Source: a virus. From it: a DNA stretch of 33,369 nt. The DNA lies in IMG/VR virus record IMGVR_UViG_3300030382_003405, positions 1-33,369 of that record; one strand, given 5' to 3'. Made by a program: the position numbers and the translations under genes. Positions 6,757 through 15,442 of the stretch are shown here, piece after piece (position 1 is the first letter of the stretch; the number at the start of each line of letters is the position of its first letter). The notes beneath the pieces are model-generated. The model searched no databases. It worked only from the letters and a program-made list of their open reading frames with translations, and was not told where the DNA came from.

Positions 6757-7336
6757 ATCCCTCTCCCCACCATCCCGGCACTTCTGCTCCGAAGAGCGCC
6801 CACTCGAAGAACGTGACGAGGTGCGTTTGTGCCGCCCGGCTTCTGTTGATGAATCCATGCTTCTCTCCGGCGTAGACCCTCAGCTTGGCCGCGCCTCCTG
6901 CCGATGATATCCGACGGTCGATGATACTCATCAGGCCCGCAAAGCGCCCGCGCTCCCGTCCGCCGCGCATCTGAAGCACCGGAGTCCGGACGGAATCGGG
7001 AAACGCTTCCAGTCCCCAGTGCGGACCTCCCGCACCGGAGACCGCGAGGTAACCACCGTTGAAGAGATCAGGGCAGGCCGCTACCGCAAGCTGCGCGACC
7101 GGGACGCCCTTCGATGACCCGATCAGCGCGATCCGCTCGACCCCGGCCTCGCGCATTCGCAGCGCCTCGTCGATGATCTCCTCGCAGTCGATCGGCTTCG
7201 GATCGTCCCAGGTGAAGAGACGGACGTCCACCTGAAGCGGCGCGAAGTCCTCCGGCGGCGGCATCGTAACCTCGTTGATCCCGCGACCAGCGGAGACGAT
7301 GAGCCCGACGACGATCGAAGCGGAGACGGTGCTCAT
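6692..7336 (-). CDS. Alpha/beta-hydrolase-like protein (esterase or lipase candidate)
   Basis: 214 residues. ERIALIGSSKGVPVAQLAV contains a nucleophile-elbow motif G-S-S-K-G (residues 73-77, Ser75). YAGEKHGFI gives the expected late catalytic His160. The usual acidic residue after the sixth strand is replaced by VLQMRGGRERGRF, so the third catalytic residue is unclear. It starts by a 4-nt overlap with the tail hub gene, and its 3' end overlaps the next gene by 65 nt. A tail-borne surface esterase or a LysB-like lysis esterase are both possible; neither is proved. Confidence 0.65.
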   Translation of the reverse strand: MSTVSASIVVGLIVSAGRGINEVTMPPPEDFAPLQVDVRLFTWDDPKPIDCEEIIDEALRMREAGVERIALIGSSKGVPVAQLAVAACPDLFNGGYLAVSGAGGPHWGLEAFPDSVRTPVLQMRGGRERGRFAGLMSIIDRRISSAGGAAKLRVYAGEKHGFINRSRAAQTHLVTFFEWALFGAEVPGWWGEGYGREDRPRAAALEAGGDGDPD

Positions 7337-10227
7337 TGCGCGACCTCCGGCGCCGCGGCTTCGATGATGACCGGTCCGGGTCCCGAGTCGTCTTCTTCAA
7401 TCGGCACTCCGAAGCGAAGGCGGCGGAACTCGACCTCCTCGATCTTGACGTGACTCTCGAAATCGCCCTCTCCCATCGTCCACGAACTCCCGTCGTCGAC
7501 CCTCTTCCCCGCCTCGTCAATCTTCTCGATTTTGACAAGCGAAAGCTTGACCGCTTGGATACCTTCGAGGTCGCCGTCGTGGCCGCCCCACTTCCCATAA
7601 TCGAGGAAAGGCCGGTCCGTTCCAGCGGTGTCGGATACTTGAGCATTCCCCGCGCTGAGTGTGATGGACCAGCGTGACGGTTTGTCATAACCAAAGTGGC
7701 CCGTCTCGCCCGTCGGCGCATGTCGGTCGAACCAACTCCACCGATGCGAGGACTCTAACCGTAACGTGAATGGGTCGTCGTTGACGTTCGTCTCCGTCAC
7801 TGTGCCCGAGAGCGAAAACGGCCAGTAGTCCTCGAAAAAGTCACTCCAGTAGAGCCAGCTGACGAGAATATCGTCTCCGACCTGAACGCCACGCGAGACC
7901 CAATCCAACTCGCCCGTGTCCTCTTGACGATAGAAATACTCCTGGTCGACGTCGCCCTTCGTCGCTCCGTAACTCGCGTCCCAGCCTTTGATCGTGCCGC
8001 CCTCTTCGATCGGGTCCGGGTGCCGGATGTCCGGGCCGCGCTTCTGGCCTGGGCAGCATATCGAATGCGTAAACTCGCCCACCTTGTCGATCTGCCCGTC
8101 AAGACGGAACGGGATCTCGACGATCTCCGACCATTCGACGGCGAGCGGTTCCTGGATTCCGCCGATCGTCAACGTCGGACCAGAGAGAAGAGAAAGTCTG
8201 ACCGTGGCGATCCAGTGCCCGGTCGTGATGCTCTTGTTTATCATCGTCCACGAGCATCGAAGCCGGACGTAGTGGAAGGCGGACTGAGTCCCCATCTCAT
8301 ACGATTCGCAAGCGATTGCGCGAGGCACATTGTAATAAACAGTCACCGGACCGATATGCGCCTGGTCGACTAAATAAAGCCAATAGACCGCCTCCCGTTG
8401 ATTCCCTACGTCGGCCCATCCGCCTTCGTGTTCGGCTCCCGTCCCGATTGCTCGGCCAGTCGCATATTGGCGATCATTCGGTCCGATCCAATTCGGTCGC
8501 GGGTCGCCTTGGTTCCATCCCAGCGGCGACGGTTGATCCCATGACCCGGACGAGTGCGCGATCTCGTTGGCATAGACCCAGAGCGGAGCCGAGCCCGTCG
8601 ACGGATTCCGCATTCCGAGACGCAGCGAAACGGCGACGGTTCCGGCCATCGGGTCCGGCTTCGTCGAGAGGACCTGGCCGGATGCGCTTTCTTCTATCGA
8701 TGTCATTCCGATTTGCCTCATGGCGACATTTGGAATGTGGCTCGAACCGATTCGGACGGTATCCCCCACGGAGATCGTCGCGCCTTTGCGGGCCTGGATG
8801 ACGAGGTCGAGCGTGATCGACGGAAGGAATCCGGCACGGAGGATCCGAGCGGCGGCCTGGTGGAGCGTATGAACGTGATCAGACGGGAGTCGCGCCGCAT
8901 GATCCAGCGGGATCGTCCAGTCGGTCGATTCCCATGATCGACGAAACCCGGCGTAGCGCACCGGAAAATTGAGCGTGTCGAGCTTTGGTCCGGGCCGAAG
9001 CGAATGAACAGTGTCGTCCCAGTCGGCGGGCGGATCGACCTCTTCGCCGTCCGGATCCCGGTCGCGGCCGCTGTCTTCCCAGATTTTTAGCGCCTCGAGA
9101 TCGCCCTGAGCCATGAATACCCCGGCGGCGTCGACCTTCACGTCTCGACCATCCATCCGTCGACCCTGCCGGAGATCGCCAGCGTAGGGGACGACCTGGA
9201 CCTGGTGCGCTAGGAGGTATTTCCCGAGATCGTTGTTCTCGTAATTTTTCAAGTCCTGGACTACTGCGTCGGTCGTTGCGATGTCGTCGAACGAATCCCA
9301 GCACAGAAGTCCGTAATTCATCGTCACCGATCGGACGCGGTCATCGGCGGCCCATTTCGTCGATACCGAGACGATATCATCGTCCCCGATTGTCACCGCG
9401 CCGAAGAATGGACCCTCGTCTGGATCCTTGTCCCGCGGCTGGATCTCGGGCAGTCGGTAGGCCCCGCCCGGATATCGTGAAAGGAAAAAGCCGAAAGCAG
9501 GCGTGAGCGCCTCCAGGAATCGCTTCGGGTCGGATGCTTCGGGAAGTCCGCGCTTGATTAGCGTCGAGCCGAGTAGCCGCGTATCGACGGGAGGAAGTCC
9601 CGCGAGATATCCGAACCAGGCACCGATGTCGCCCTCGTCGATCACGGACCCCTCTCGCGGGTCGATCCCCGCCGCCGTCGAGAGTGCAAAATTCAGCACC
9701 GCAAGAACTCCACCGAACGCGATCGATATATCATTGGTCGAAAGAGGACTCCCCCACATCGTTTCGGACGGACTGATCGATCGATCGAGGCGCCGGACCA
9801 GGTCCATCCCATCGGTCGCCCGAACCGAGAACTCGGTCGCGTTCATCGCGGGCCATCCGACGACGTAGCCGGAGAAGACTTCGAGATAGTCCGCTTCGGC
9901 CATGTTGTCGAAGCCGAGCAGAACGCCAAGTTCTCGCCATGCGTCGGGACCCTGCGCGAATAGTTCCGGTTGCGTGATCGCGCCGCCGTCGATATCCATC
10001 GGAAGCAGGCCGACCGTCATGTCGCCGACCTTGGACGAAAGCGTCGAAAGGTTGAACGTAGACGAAATCGCAGAGGCGGACGTCACGAACGGCCGAGCGC
10101 CGACGCCACCAGTCGCGTATTTGACCTTCCAGTCCGCATCCCCCGGCGCCCGAAACCCAACGACGATCCGAGGCCGCCGATCGAGCGCGGCATTCCTCTC
10201 GACGAACGCGGACGACGGTCCTGGCAT
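7333..10227 (-). CDS. Large tail tip/hub protein (964 aa)
   Basis: The largest gene in the window. The N-terminal 350 residues are beta-rich with a hub-like layout (DGMDLVRRLDRSIS, VFSGYVVGWPA, FLEALTPAFGFFLSRYPGGA), resembling baseplate-hub domains of siphovirus tail-tip proteins. The C-terminal part has Trp/Gly-rich beta segments compatible with surface-exposed virion domains. It comes right after the gene at 10227-11270 (1-nt overlap, TGATG) and before the hydrolase, the normal place for the adhesion tip complex. It probably forms the tail tip that contacts the cell. Domain names are inference. Confidence 0.65.
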   Translation of the reverse strand: MPGPSSAFVERNAALDRRPRIVVGFRAPGDADWKVKYATGGVGARPFVTSASAISSTFNLSTLSSKVGDMTVGLLPMDIDGGAITQPELFAQGPDAWRELGVLLGFDNMAEADYLEVFSGYVVGWPAMNATEFSVRATDGMDLVRRLDRSISPSETMWGSPLSTNDISIAFGGVLAVLNFALSTAAGIDPREGSVIDEGDIGAWFGYLAGLPPVDTRLLGSTLIKRGLPEASDPKRFLEALTPAFGFFLSRYPGGAYRLPEIQPRDKDPDEGPFFGAVTIGDDDIVSVSTKWAADDRVRSVTMNYGLLCWDSFDDIATTDAVVQDLKNYENNDLGKYLLAHQVQVVPYAGDLRQGRRMDGRDVKVDAAGVFMAQGDLEALKIWEDSGRDRDPDGEEVDPPADWDDTVHSLRPGPKLDTLNFPVRYAGFRRSWESTDWTIPLDHAARLPSDHVHTLHQAAARILRAGFLPSITLDLVIQARKGATISVGDTVRIGSSHIPNVAMRQIGMTSIEESASGQVLSTKPDPMAGTVAVSLRLGMRNPSTGSAPLWVYANEIAHSSGSWDQPSPLGWNQGDPRPNWIGPNDRQYATGRAIGTGAEHEGGWADVGNQREAVYWLYLVDQAHIGPVTVYYNVPRAIACESYEMGTQSAFHYVRLRCSWTMINKSITTGHWIATVRLSLLSGPTLTIGGIQEPLAVEWSEIVEIPFRLDGQIDKVGEFTHSICCPGQKRGPDIRHPDPIEEGGTIKGWDASYGATKGDVDQEYFYRQEDTGELDWVSRGVQVGDDILVSWLYWSDFFEDYWPFSLSGTVTETNVNDDPFTLRLESSHRWSWFDRHAPTGETGHFGYDKPSRWSITLSAGNAQVSDTAGTDRPFLDYGKWGGHDGDLEGIQAVKLSLVKIEKIDEAGKRVDDGSSWTMGEGDFESHVKIEEVEFRRLRFGVPIEEDDSGPGPVIIEAAAPEVAQ

Positions 10228-11270
10228 CAGAGGGCTCTCCCCATCGGCTGGACGATTCCACCGATCCGCTGTTCGCGACCCGAGAACGAGAATTGATAAC
10301 GCTCGGCGCCGGCCGGCCGGATCAGGAAGTTCGCGTCCTGCTCCAGAACGAGCGACGGGAACCAGTCCTTCGAGCGATCGGTTCGGTCACGAGCGAATCC
10401 CCACCTCGCACCCTGAACGGCATCGAGCCAGAAGGCGCGACCGTTCCGGTAAAAGTCATAGTCTTCATCGTTCGAGGAGATCGACAAGGCGCCGATATCA
10501 TTCCAGAAATCGGTCTGCGTCACGCCTCCCATCGATGTTACCGAGGTAGCTCGCCTGGAGAGGACGTTTGAAAAGTTGACATACTTCGAGAAGTTGAGCG
10601 CACGCCCGGCGGACATGCCCGACACGATCAGCGAGTCCTCGAATCCGGCGACCGAATCCTTCATTCCGATCTGGCACGATACCCGCCAGTCGGAGTTGCT
10701 CAAGTATGCCTCGACGTCCGCCAACACCAGAAACTCGGCCCACGTTGCTGTTAGATTCGTGACGGTCGTCGTGTAGGTCGTGCTGACCGTCGATCCGCCG
10801 GTCTCGGATAAGACTTTGAGATTCGCCTTGACGCTATCGATGTTCGTCTGGGCGCTTCCGCCCTTCCGCCAAAAGCCGTGGAAATACCACGTCTCCTTCT
10901 CGTCTTGTGCGGGTCGATGCTTGTTTCCTTTTCCGTTCACATAGTCGATGGCGGCGTAGCCGTGGTTGGCAACATCCCGTCCTGAGTTGAGCTTGAGAGA
11001 AAGCGAAGCGTCGAAAACCCGCTCGTTGATGGGACGCGACTTCGAGGAACCCGCTCCCTCGTGCGGCCACGTAACTCGCTGCGGGTAGTCCGCGTGGAGT
11101 TCATTGTCGCCGCCGAGGCTCCTCCAGAACTTGCCGTCCGTTTCCGGGTTGACTCCGGCGACGCCTGCGTGAGTGACGTCCTCCGCTCGTCGGTGGTTGA
11201 CAGAGACGTCTTTCCCGCCGACCGGAATCCACTCGACAATCGGGTATGCGACGGAGGTGATGATTGCCAT
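10227..11270 (-). CDS. Distal tail protein candidate (347 aa)
   Basis: Follows the tape measure by a 1-nt TAATG overlap and precedes the large hub protein, the slot normally used by distal tail proteins. It is beta-rich with many Asn, Ser and aromatic residues (WYFHGFWRKGG, FWNDIGALSIS, DYDFYRNGRAFWLDAVQ). There is no signal peptide or catalytic motif. I do not recognise a named family, so the role is inferred from order, length and composition. Confidence 0.6.
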   Translation of the reverse strand: MAIITSVAYPIVEWIPVGGKDVSVNHRRAEDVTHAGVAGVNPETDGKFWRSLGGDNELHADYPQRVTWPHEGAGSSKSRPINERVFDASLSLKLNSGRDVANHGYAAIDYVNGKGNKHRPAQDEKETWYFHGFWRKGGSAQTNIDSVKANLKVLSETGGSTVSTTYTTTVTNLTATWAEFLVLADVEAYLSNSDWRVSCQIGMKDSVAGFEDSLIVSGMSAGRALNFSKYVNFSNVLSRRATSVTSMGGVTQTDFWNDIGALSISSNDEDYDFYRNGRAFWLDAVQGARWGFARDRTDRSKDWFPSLVLEQDANFLIRPAGAERYQFSFSGREQRIGGIVQPMGRAL

Positions 11271-13021
11271 TAGACCGCGAGCCCTTCGTAGTCGTTCGTT
11301 CGGATAAGGTCGAGAAGTTCGGCGTGGAGATTCGCCGCGAACTCTCGGGCGCCGCCGGGTCCAACGAACGTCCCGCCGCCGATGTTGATCGATACGCCGC
11401 CCATGCTTCGGCCGTTCGTCGCGTTTAGTGCGTTGACTGCTCCCGCTCCACCGATGCCCGCGACGGCGGACCTGGTGAGGACGCCCTCGCCCGGAGTTAG
11501 AAAAGCTGGAATTGTGTCGGTCCCTTTGGGGCCGCTGGAAAATCCGTTCGCCGCGTAGACGACGCCGCCCTGCGCGTAACCTGGGACCATCCCGCCTTGA
11601 CTTCTAAGCAGGAACCCAAGCGGACCAGCGGCGCCGCCGGTCATAGCGACGAGAGCGTTGTATATCTGTTGCTTGATGATCGCCGCAGCAATTTCGGAAA
11701 TAATGTTGCGCCAGATGCCCTCAAGACTGGCGAGCAAATCCTCCGCCGTGCTGAGTCCGGCGACCCAGTCCCCAAGCGCGGCCGCTCCGCTATCGATGCC
11801 AGTGACGAGCGCCGATTGAGCCACTTCGCCGAGACGCTCCATGTCGGTGATCGCCACGTTGATCATTTCGTCGACGTCCTCGAGACCAAGCTCCGCATCG
11901 GTAAACGGATCTTCTTCGGGCTCGAATAGCTCCTCCATTTGGAGTCCTGTCGCCCCGAGTCGACGTGTCGGGCGTGGGACGCTCCATGCGGCGTCTTCTG
12001 GAACCAGGCCCATGTCCTCTAAGCCCGAAGGCCCGATGTCCGTAGATGGCCGTGGCGGCGCAGGCGCAGGCGCTCTTGCTCCTCTAACTCCGGTCGTTAC
12101 AACGGCACCTATAAGGCCAGACAGTCCTCCTCCGCCGAACAAACCAAGATCTTGAAGGATGCCCTTGAAGCCGCCCCCTTTGCGGAGTAGGACCATTCCT
12201 TCTGCAACGGCCCTTTCCCCTGCGGCTATATCGAAAAATCCATCGGAAATAGACTGGAGTTTCAGTCCCTCCCACGCCGCCGACAAATCGGCACTCGAAT
12301 CTGCCAAGCGTTCGGCCTGCTCCGCCGCTTCGGCGTTTGCGATTCCAAAGTGTTCCGCCTGCTCGGCCGCCGATGCGATCGTGTCGAGCATCGGAAGAAG
12401 TTCCGCACCGGCTTCCGATAGCAGAATCATCGCGATCTGGCTTCGCTCGGCGTGTGATGCGATGCCCAGTAGTTCGTCCGATACGCGCTGGAACATTTCC
12501 TCGGGTCCGAGGGTTTGCAAATCTTCTAGCGTGATTTCGAGCTTTTCAAATGCAAGCATCGCCGACGTCGATCCGTCTATCGCGTCGGCTTGCATCTTGT
12601 TTAGCGTTCGGATCGCGTTGGTCACCGCCTCGACGGATGTTCCCGCCTTGGTCGCCGCGAATTGATACGCCTGGATCGCTTCAACATTGACGCCGACCCG
12701 CTTGGAGAGCTTGGCGAGTTGGTCCTGAAGTTCCAGCGTCTGTCCGATGGCGTCCTTCATGCTTCGGACCATCTGCACGCCGAACGCTGCGACCGCTGCG
12801 ATTCCGATTCCCTTGACGACGTCGTCTAGCTTGGCAAATGCTTGGTTCGCCTTTTTCGTCGCGTCGGTTGCTTTCTTTTGCCCGTCGCTGATCTTTTTTC
12901 CGGCGTCCTTGCCAGCTTTCCCGGTTTTCTCGACTGCCTTTTGCTGTTCCTTCTGGCCCTTTTTGAATTTCGGCGTCGCGTTGTCGACCATGTCCAGGGT
13001 CAGCTTGAGTTCGCTGCTCAT
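11270..13021 (-). CDS. Tail tape measure protein (583 aa)
   Basis: Long, Ala-rich and helical. It starts MSSELKLTLDMVDNATPKF and continues with Lys-rich coiled coil (residues about 18-65), a hydrophobic segment (VVKGIGIAAVAAFGVQMV), a central helical domain and further hydrophobic segments (IISEIAAAIIKQQIYNALVAM). The Gly-rich C-terminus FLTPGEGVLTRSAVAGIGG is a common tape measure ending. It sets tail length; at roughly 1.5 angstrom per residue this gives a tail of about 85-90 nm. It follows the two tail chaperone frames directly, the conserved order. Confidence 0.88.
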   Translation of the reverse strand: MSSELKLTLDMVDNATPKFKKGQKEQQKAVEKTGKAGKDAGKKISDGQKKATDATKKANQAFAKLDDVVKGIGIAAVAAFGVQMVRSMKDAIGQTLELQDQLAKLSKRVGVNVEAIQAYQFAATKAGTSVEAVTNAIRTLNKMQADAIDGSTSAMLAFEKLEITLEDLQTLGPEEMFQRVSDELLGIASHAERSQIAMILLSEAGAELLPMLDTIASAAEQAEHFGIANAEAAEQAERLADSSADLSAAWEGLKLQSISDGFFDIAAGERAVAEGMVLLRKGGGFKGILQDLGLFGGGGLSGLIGAVVTTGVRGARAPAPAPPRPSTDIGPSGLEDMGLVPEDAAWSVPRPTRRLGATGLQMEELFEPEEDPFTDAELGLEDVDEMINVAITDMERLGEVAQSALVTGIDSGAAALGDWVAGLSTAEDLLASLEGIWRNIISEIAAAIIKQQIYNALVAMTGGAAGPLGFLLRSQGGMVPGYAQGGVVYAANGFSSGPKGTDTIPAFLTPGEGVLTRSAVAGIGGAGAVNALNATNGRSMGGVSINIGGGTFVGPGGAREFAANLHAELLDLIRTNDYEGLAV

Positions 13022-13353
13022 GCGGACACCTTCTCTCTATTCTCGCGGGCGACGCGGTGGATCGTTGCGATCAGGCGCCGGAGACGAGTGCGCGTGTTTT
13101 CGTCGGGCTCTTCGCTGGCAAGGACGGAATCCCATCCACCGAAATCAGCCGCGAACGCGCCCCAGGTCGAATAGATTCCGATCGATCGATAGACAATAGG
13201 AGGCACGCCGAGCCACCCGCACGGCGGACCGCCCAGGAACGAATGACACGGTCTAGAGGACTCCGGCTTCGTTTCCACGCAGGGCTGACAGCCCATCGGC
13301 CACTTCGGGAATCTCAGAGCGTGTTCGACTGCTGCCGTTGCGAAATCGGGCAT
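13018..13353 (-). CDS. Tail assembly chaperone, second frame (gpT-like part)
   Basis: It lies in the +1 frame relative to the upstream chaperone gene and overlaps its 3' end, then runs to the tape measure start (ATGA overlap at 13018-13021). Content after the overlap, WPMGCQPC, GWLGVPPIVYRSIGIYSTWG and FAADFGGWDSVLA, resembles C-terminal chaperone extensions. Expression could be by +1 slippage (site listed separately) or from the ATG at 13353, which has AAGGAG 10 nt upstream. A frameshifted product would be about 281 residues. Confidence 0.6.
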   Translation of the reverse strand: MPDFATAAVEHALRFPKWPMGCQPCVETKPESSRPCHSFLGGPPCGWLGVPPIVYRSIGIYSTWGAFAADFGGWDSVLASEEPDENTRTRLRRLIATIHRVARENREKVSA

Positions 13354-13864
13354 CCGATTCGATCTCCTTCTGGTCGCGTTCCTCCTCGAATCGGGCAAGG
13401 TCGACGACAAGTTCCGCAACCCATCGAGCGAGTCCCGGCGCGATTTCAACGAGGACGGCCTTGTTCTCTGCCGAACACTCGAACGGCTTGTCATCGGGTC
13501 CGATAATGCCTTCCCAGTCGACGACTGCCGCCTGGAAGAGACGCAAGCCGACGCGGAGGTGGAGTTGATTCTCGTCGACGATCTCGGTCGGCACCTGGCG
13601 ACGGGAGACGACCTCGCGAGGCTTGCCGCGGTTCGCTGCGGTGATGTCTTCGAGAATCTCCTCGGTGACGAGTTCGGTTCGAGTCATTTCAGCCCGTGCT
13701 TCGTTCCAGATCCGCATGACGTCGGCGGAGTTCATCGATTCCAGGACGAGACGAACGTCGTCGGCATCCAGGACGCTATAGGAGTCGCCATCCTTGCCGT
13801 TTGCTGTTCGTGGAACGTCGAACGTGGCGCGGCGGTCCGTCTTCGATTTGATCGTGAAGCTCAT
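13253..13864 (-). CDS. Tail assembly chaperone, first frame (gpG-like)
   Basis: 203 residues beginning MSFTIKSKTDRRATFDVPR, between the tail tube gene and the tape measure gene, the invariant position of the tail chaperone. It is acidic and helical (DDVRLVLESMNSADVMRIWN, VAELVVDLARFEEERDQKEI). The protein holds the tape measure and recruits tube subunits during assembly and is absent from virions. Its last 100 nt are shared with a second frame, as in lambda G/GT-type pairs. The role follows from position and the overlap; sequence family not named. Confidence 0.72.
   Translation of the reverse strand: MSFTIKSKTDRRATFDVPRTANGKDGDSYSVLDADDVRLVLESMNSADVMRIWNEARAEMTRTELVTEEILEDITAANRGKPREVVSRRQVPTEIVDENQLHLRVGLRLFQAAVVDWEGIIGPDDKPFECSAENKAVLVEIAPGLARWVAELVVDLARFEEERDQKEIESDARFRNGSSRTRSEIPEVADGLSALRGNEAGVL
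13306..13309 (-). promoter_or_regulatory. Candidate +1 programmed frameshift site (CCC-G)
   Basis: In the first chaperone frame the codons read ATT CCC GAA. A tRNA-Pro on CCC could re-pair with CCG one base forward, giving ...EIP-KWPMG. Some phage chaperones (Listeria PSA, SPP1 type) use +1 shifts at CCC codons. No pausing signal was established here. Confidence 0.35.
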
Positions 13865-13872
13865 CGTTTCCC

Positions 13873-14931
13873 CTAGCTGAGAATCGTCCCGTATGCGATC
13901 GCGTTGTTATTCAGAATGACCATCTGCCACGCCGCGTTGTTCGTCGTCGCGACGGTCGAGTGGACCGAAGTCCCGGCATCGTAGGCGAAGCAGTCGTAGC
14001 TGATCGTGTGATTCATCCGGTCGGGTCCGTCGGTCGCGGCGGTGAAGGACCGAACCCGCATATTCGGAATGATGAGCTTCCAAGAGCAAGCGGTATCGCT
14101 GACCTCGGCACCGGGGAACGTGAAGTTCGCCGACTGCGGTGTATCGCTCGTGAAGTTCACCAGGTCGGCGGCGGCGACCCAATTTGGAATCGAGATCTCT
14201 AGCGTGCAGTTGTGCGCCCCGGTCTCGTCGGGAAGCCCGACGTATTCCTGGCCAGTGGATACCATGTCGCCCGAGCGCGGGATCTCGTAAGAAAACGTGA
14301 AGCCGGAGATCGAGAAGTTGGCCGGAGCAGTCCCAGACCCCTGATCCGCGACCGCGAAGAAATCGGTGTCGGCGGCTTCCATCGGCAGGAACCCGGTCGG
14401 CTTCGGCATCGTGGCGTTCAAGGTCTCCGAGGCGGACCTCTCCATCTTCTGCCCGAGCAGGCTGAACGTCGCCGTGAGTTGATTGCCGACCTCGCCGGAG
14501 ATCGAGAATCCAGTCCCCGCGACGGTGTCGACCGTTCGATACGCGGCCGTGCCTGCGCCGTCCGCGTTCGGGATGCTCTCGATCATCGTAAGGAGCGGAG
14601 TTCGTGCCGTCGTCGCGGCCGTGATCGTGTGCGTATAAGGCGCCGACCCGCCCGTCTTGACGTCCGTCCCGAAGTAGTTCAGAAGCCGAGGCATGTTGTC
14701 GTAATGAAGCGGGAGAGTCAGATCACCGGTCGCCGCTCCGACGCCGCCCTTGTTCGGGGATCCGGAAATCGTCACGCCGGTCGCCTCGCTGGCTGGACCT
14801 CTTTCGCGCTCGTGGCCGCCGAGGCCGAAGGAGTTGTAGAAGAGATTCCCGTCGGCGAAGTTCACCGAGACGGGCGTGCCCCACGTCGACGCGAGGTTGA
14901 TCGCGAGTTGATTCATCTTTCCGGAAGGCAT
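13873..14931 (-). CDS. Major tail (tube) protein (352 aa)
   Basis: It starts MPSGKMNQLAINLASTWGT and follows with a duplicated beta-rich layout: LTLPLHYDNMPRLLNYFGTD, HTITAATTARTPLLTMIES, GNQLTATFSLLGQKMERS and later ISGFTFSYEIPRSGDM. The Phage_tube_2-type pattern of 'L..L..D....LL...G' with HT(I/F)T is what I recognise. Length and position before the chaperones fit the tube subunit of a siphovirus. The gene is flanked by short spacers of about 10 nt, each enough for a ribosome-binding site. Confidence 0.78.
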   Translation of the reverse strand: MPSGKMNQLAINLASTWGTPVSVNFADGNLFYNSFGLGGHERERGPASEATGVTISGSPNKGGVGAATGDLTLPLHYDNMPRLLNYFGTDVKTGGSAPYTHTITAATTARTPLLTMIESIPNADGAGTAAYRTVDTVAGTGFSISGEVGNQLTATFSLLGQKMERSASETLNATMPKPTGFLPMEAADTDFFAVADQGSGTAPANFSISGFTFSYEIPRSGDMVSTGQEYVGLPDETGAHNCTLEISIPNWVAAADLVNFTSDTPQSANFTFPGAEVSDTACSWKLIIPNMRVRSFTAATDGPDRMNHTISYDCFAYDAGTSVHSTVATTNNAAWQMVILNNNAIAYGTILS

Positions 14932-14941
14932 TTACGGACTC

Positions 14942-15442
14942 CTAGCTGTATTCGACATCGATGCGAAGCGTTAGGCGAATCTCGCAACCCCAAAGGGCGC
15001 CGCCTGGTGCTTCAGGAAAGTGTAGCACTTGAACCGACTCGGGCGTTTGAACGATGGTATCAGAACGACCGAGGCGGATATTGTTGACAAGACAGGCGTC
15101 GAGAATCTGTGCGTATTCGAGGGCGGTCTTGATTCCTGTCAGTTCGAGGCCCTTGACCTCCCGCCCGACGGCGGTGACCAGGACCGGCACCATCCACGCC
15201 GCTCGTCCCTGGGTCGTGAAGTATTCGATCGGGGCGGTCGCGCCCTGGGCGAATGGAAGGACGAATACCGCCGGGAACTTCTGGTGTCGAGCGCGGTCGT
15301 AGTCGGACTGGATCAATCGGAACTCCGAGGACGCGGGCGTCGCAGCGAGTGACACATCCAGCCGCGTCTTCTCCGTCGCGAACTGACCCGCAAGCGTAGA
15401 CCGGAGCGCCTCGACGACGTTGTATGCTTGAGAGTCCGCCAT
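14942..15442 (-). CDS. Tail terminator-like protein (166 aa)
   Basis: Starts MADSQAYNVVEALRSTLAGQ. It shows the alpha/beta character of tail terminator or neck proteins (FPAVFVLPFAQG, AWMVPVLVTAVGREVKGLEL, GCEIRLTLRIDVEY). Located between the Mu G-like gene (1-nt overlap) and the tube gene, the normal place for the ring that caps the tail tube. Function is assigned by order and secondary-structure pattern only. Confidence 0.55.
   Translation of the reverse strand: MADSQAYNVVEALRSTLAGQFATEKTRLDVSLAATPASSEFRLIQSDYDRARHQKFPAVFVLPFAQGATAPIEYFTTQGRAAWMVPVLVTAVGREVKGLELTGIKTALEYAQILDACLVNNIRLGRSDTIVQTPESVQVLHFPEAPGGALWGCEIRLTLRIDVEYS

Noticed and set aside
13253-13258. RF2-like +1 frameshift at CTC TAG at the end of the first chaperone frame
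   Set aside because: A GGAG precedes it, but the tRNA on CUC would have to re-pair on UCU, which is poor; the CCC-G site is better.
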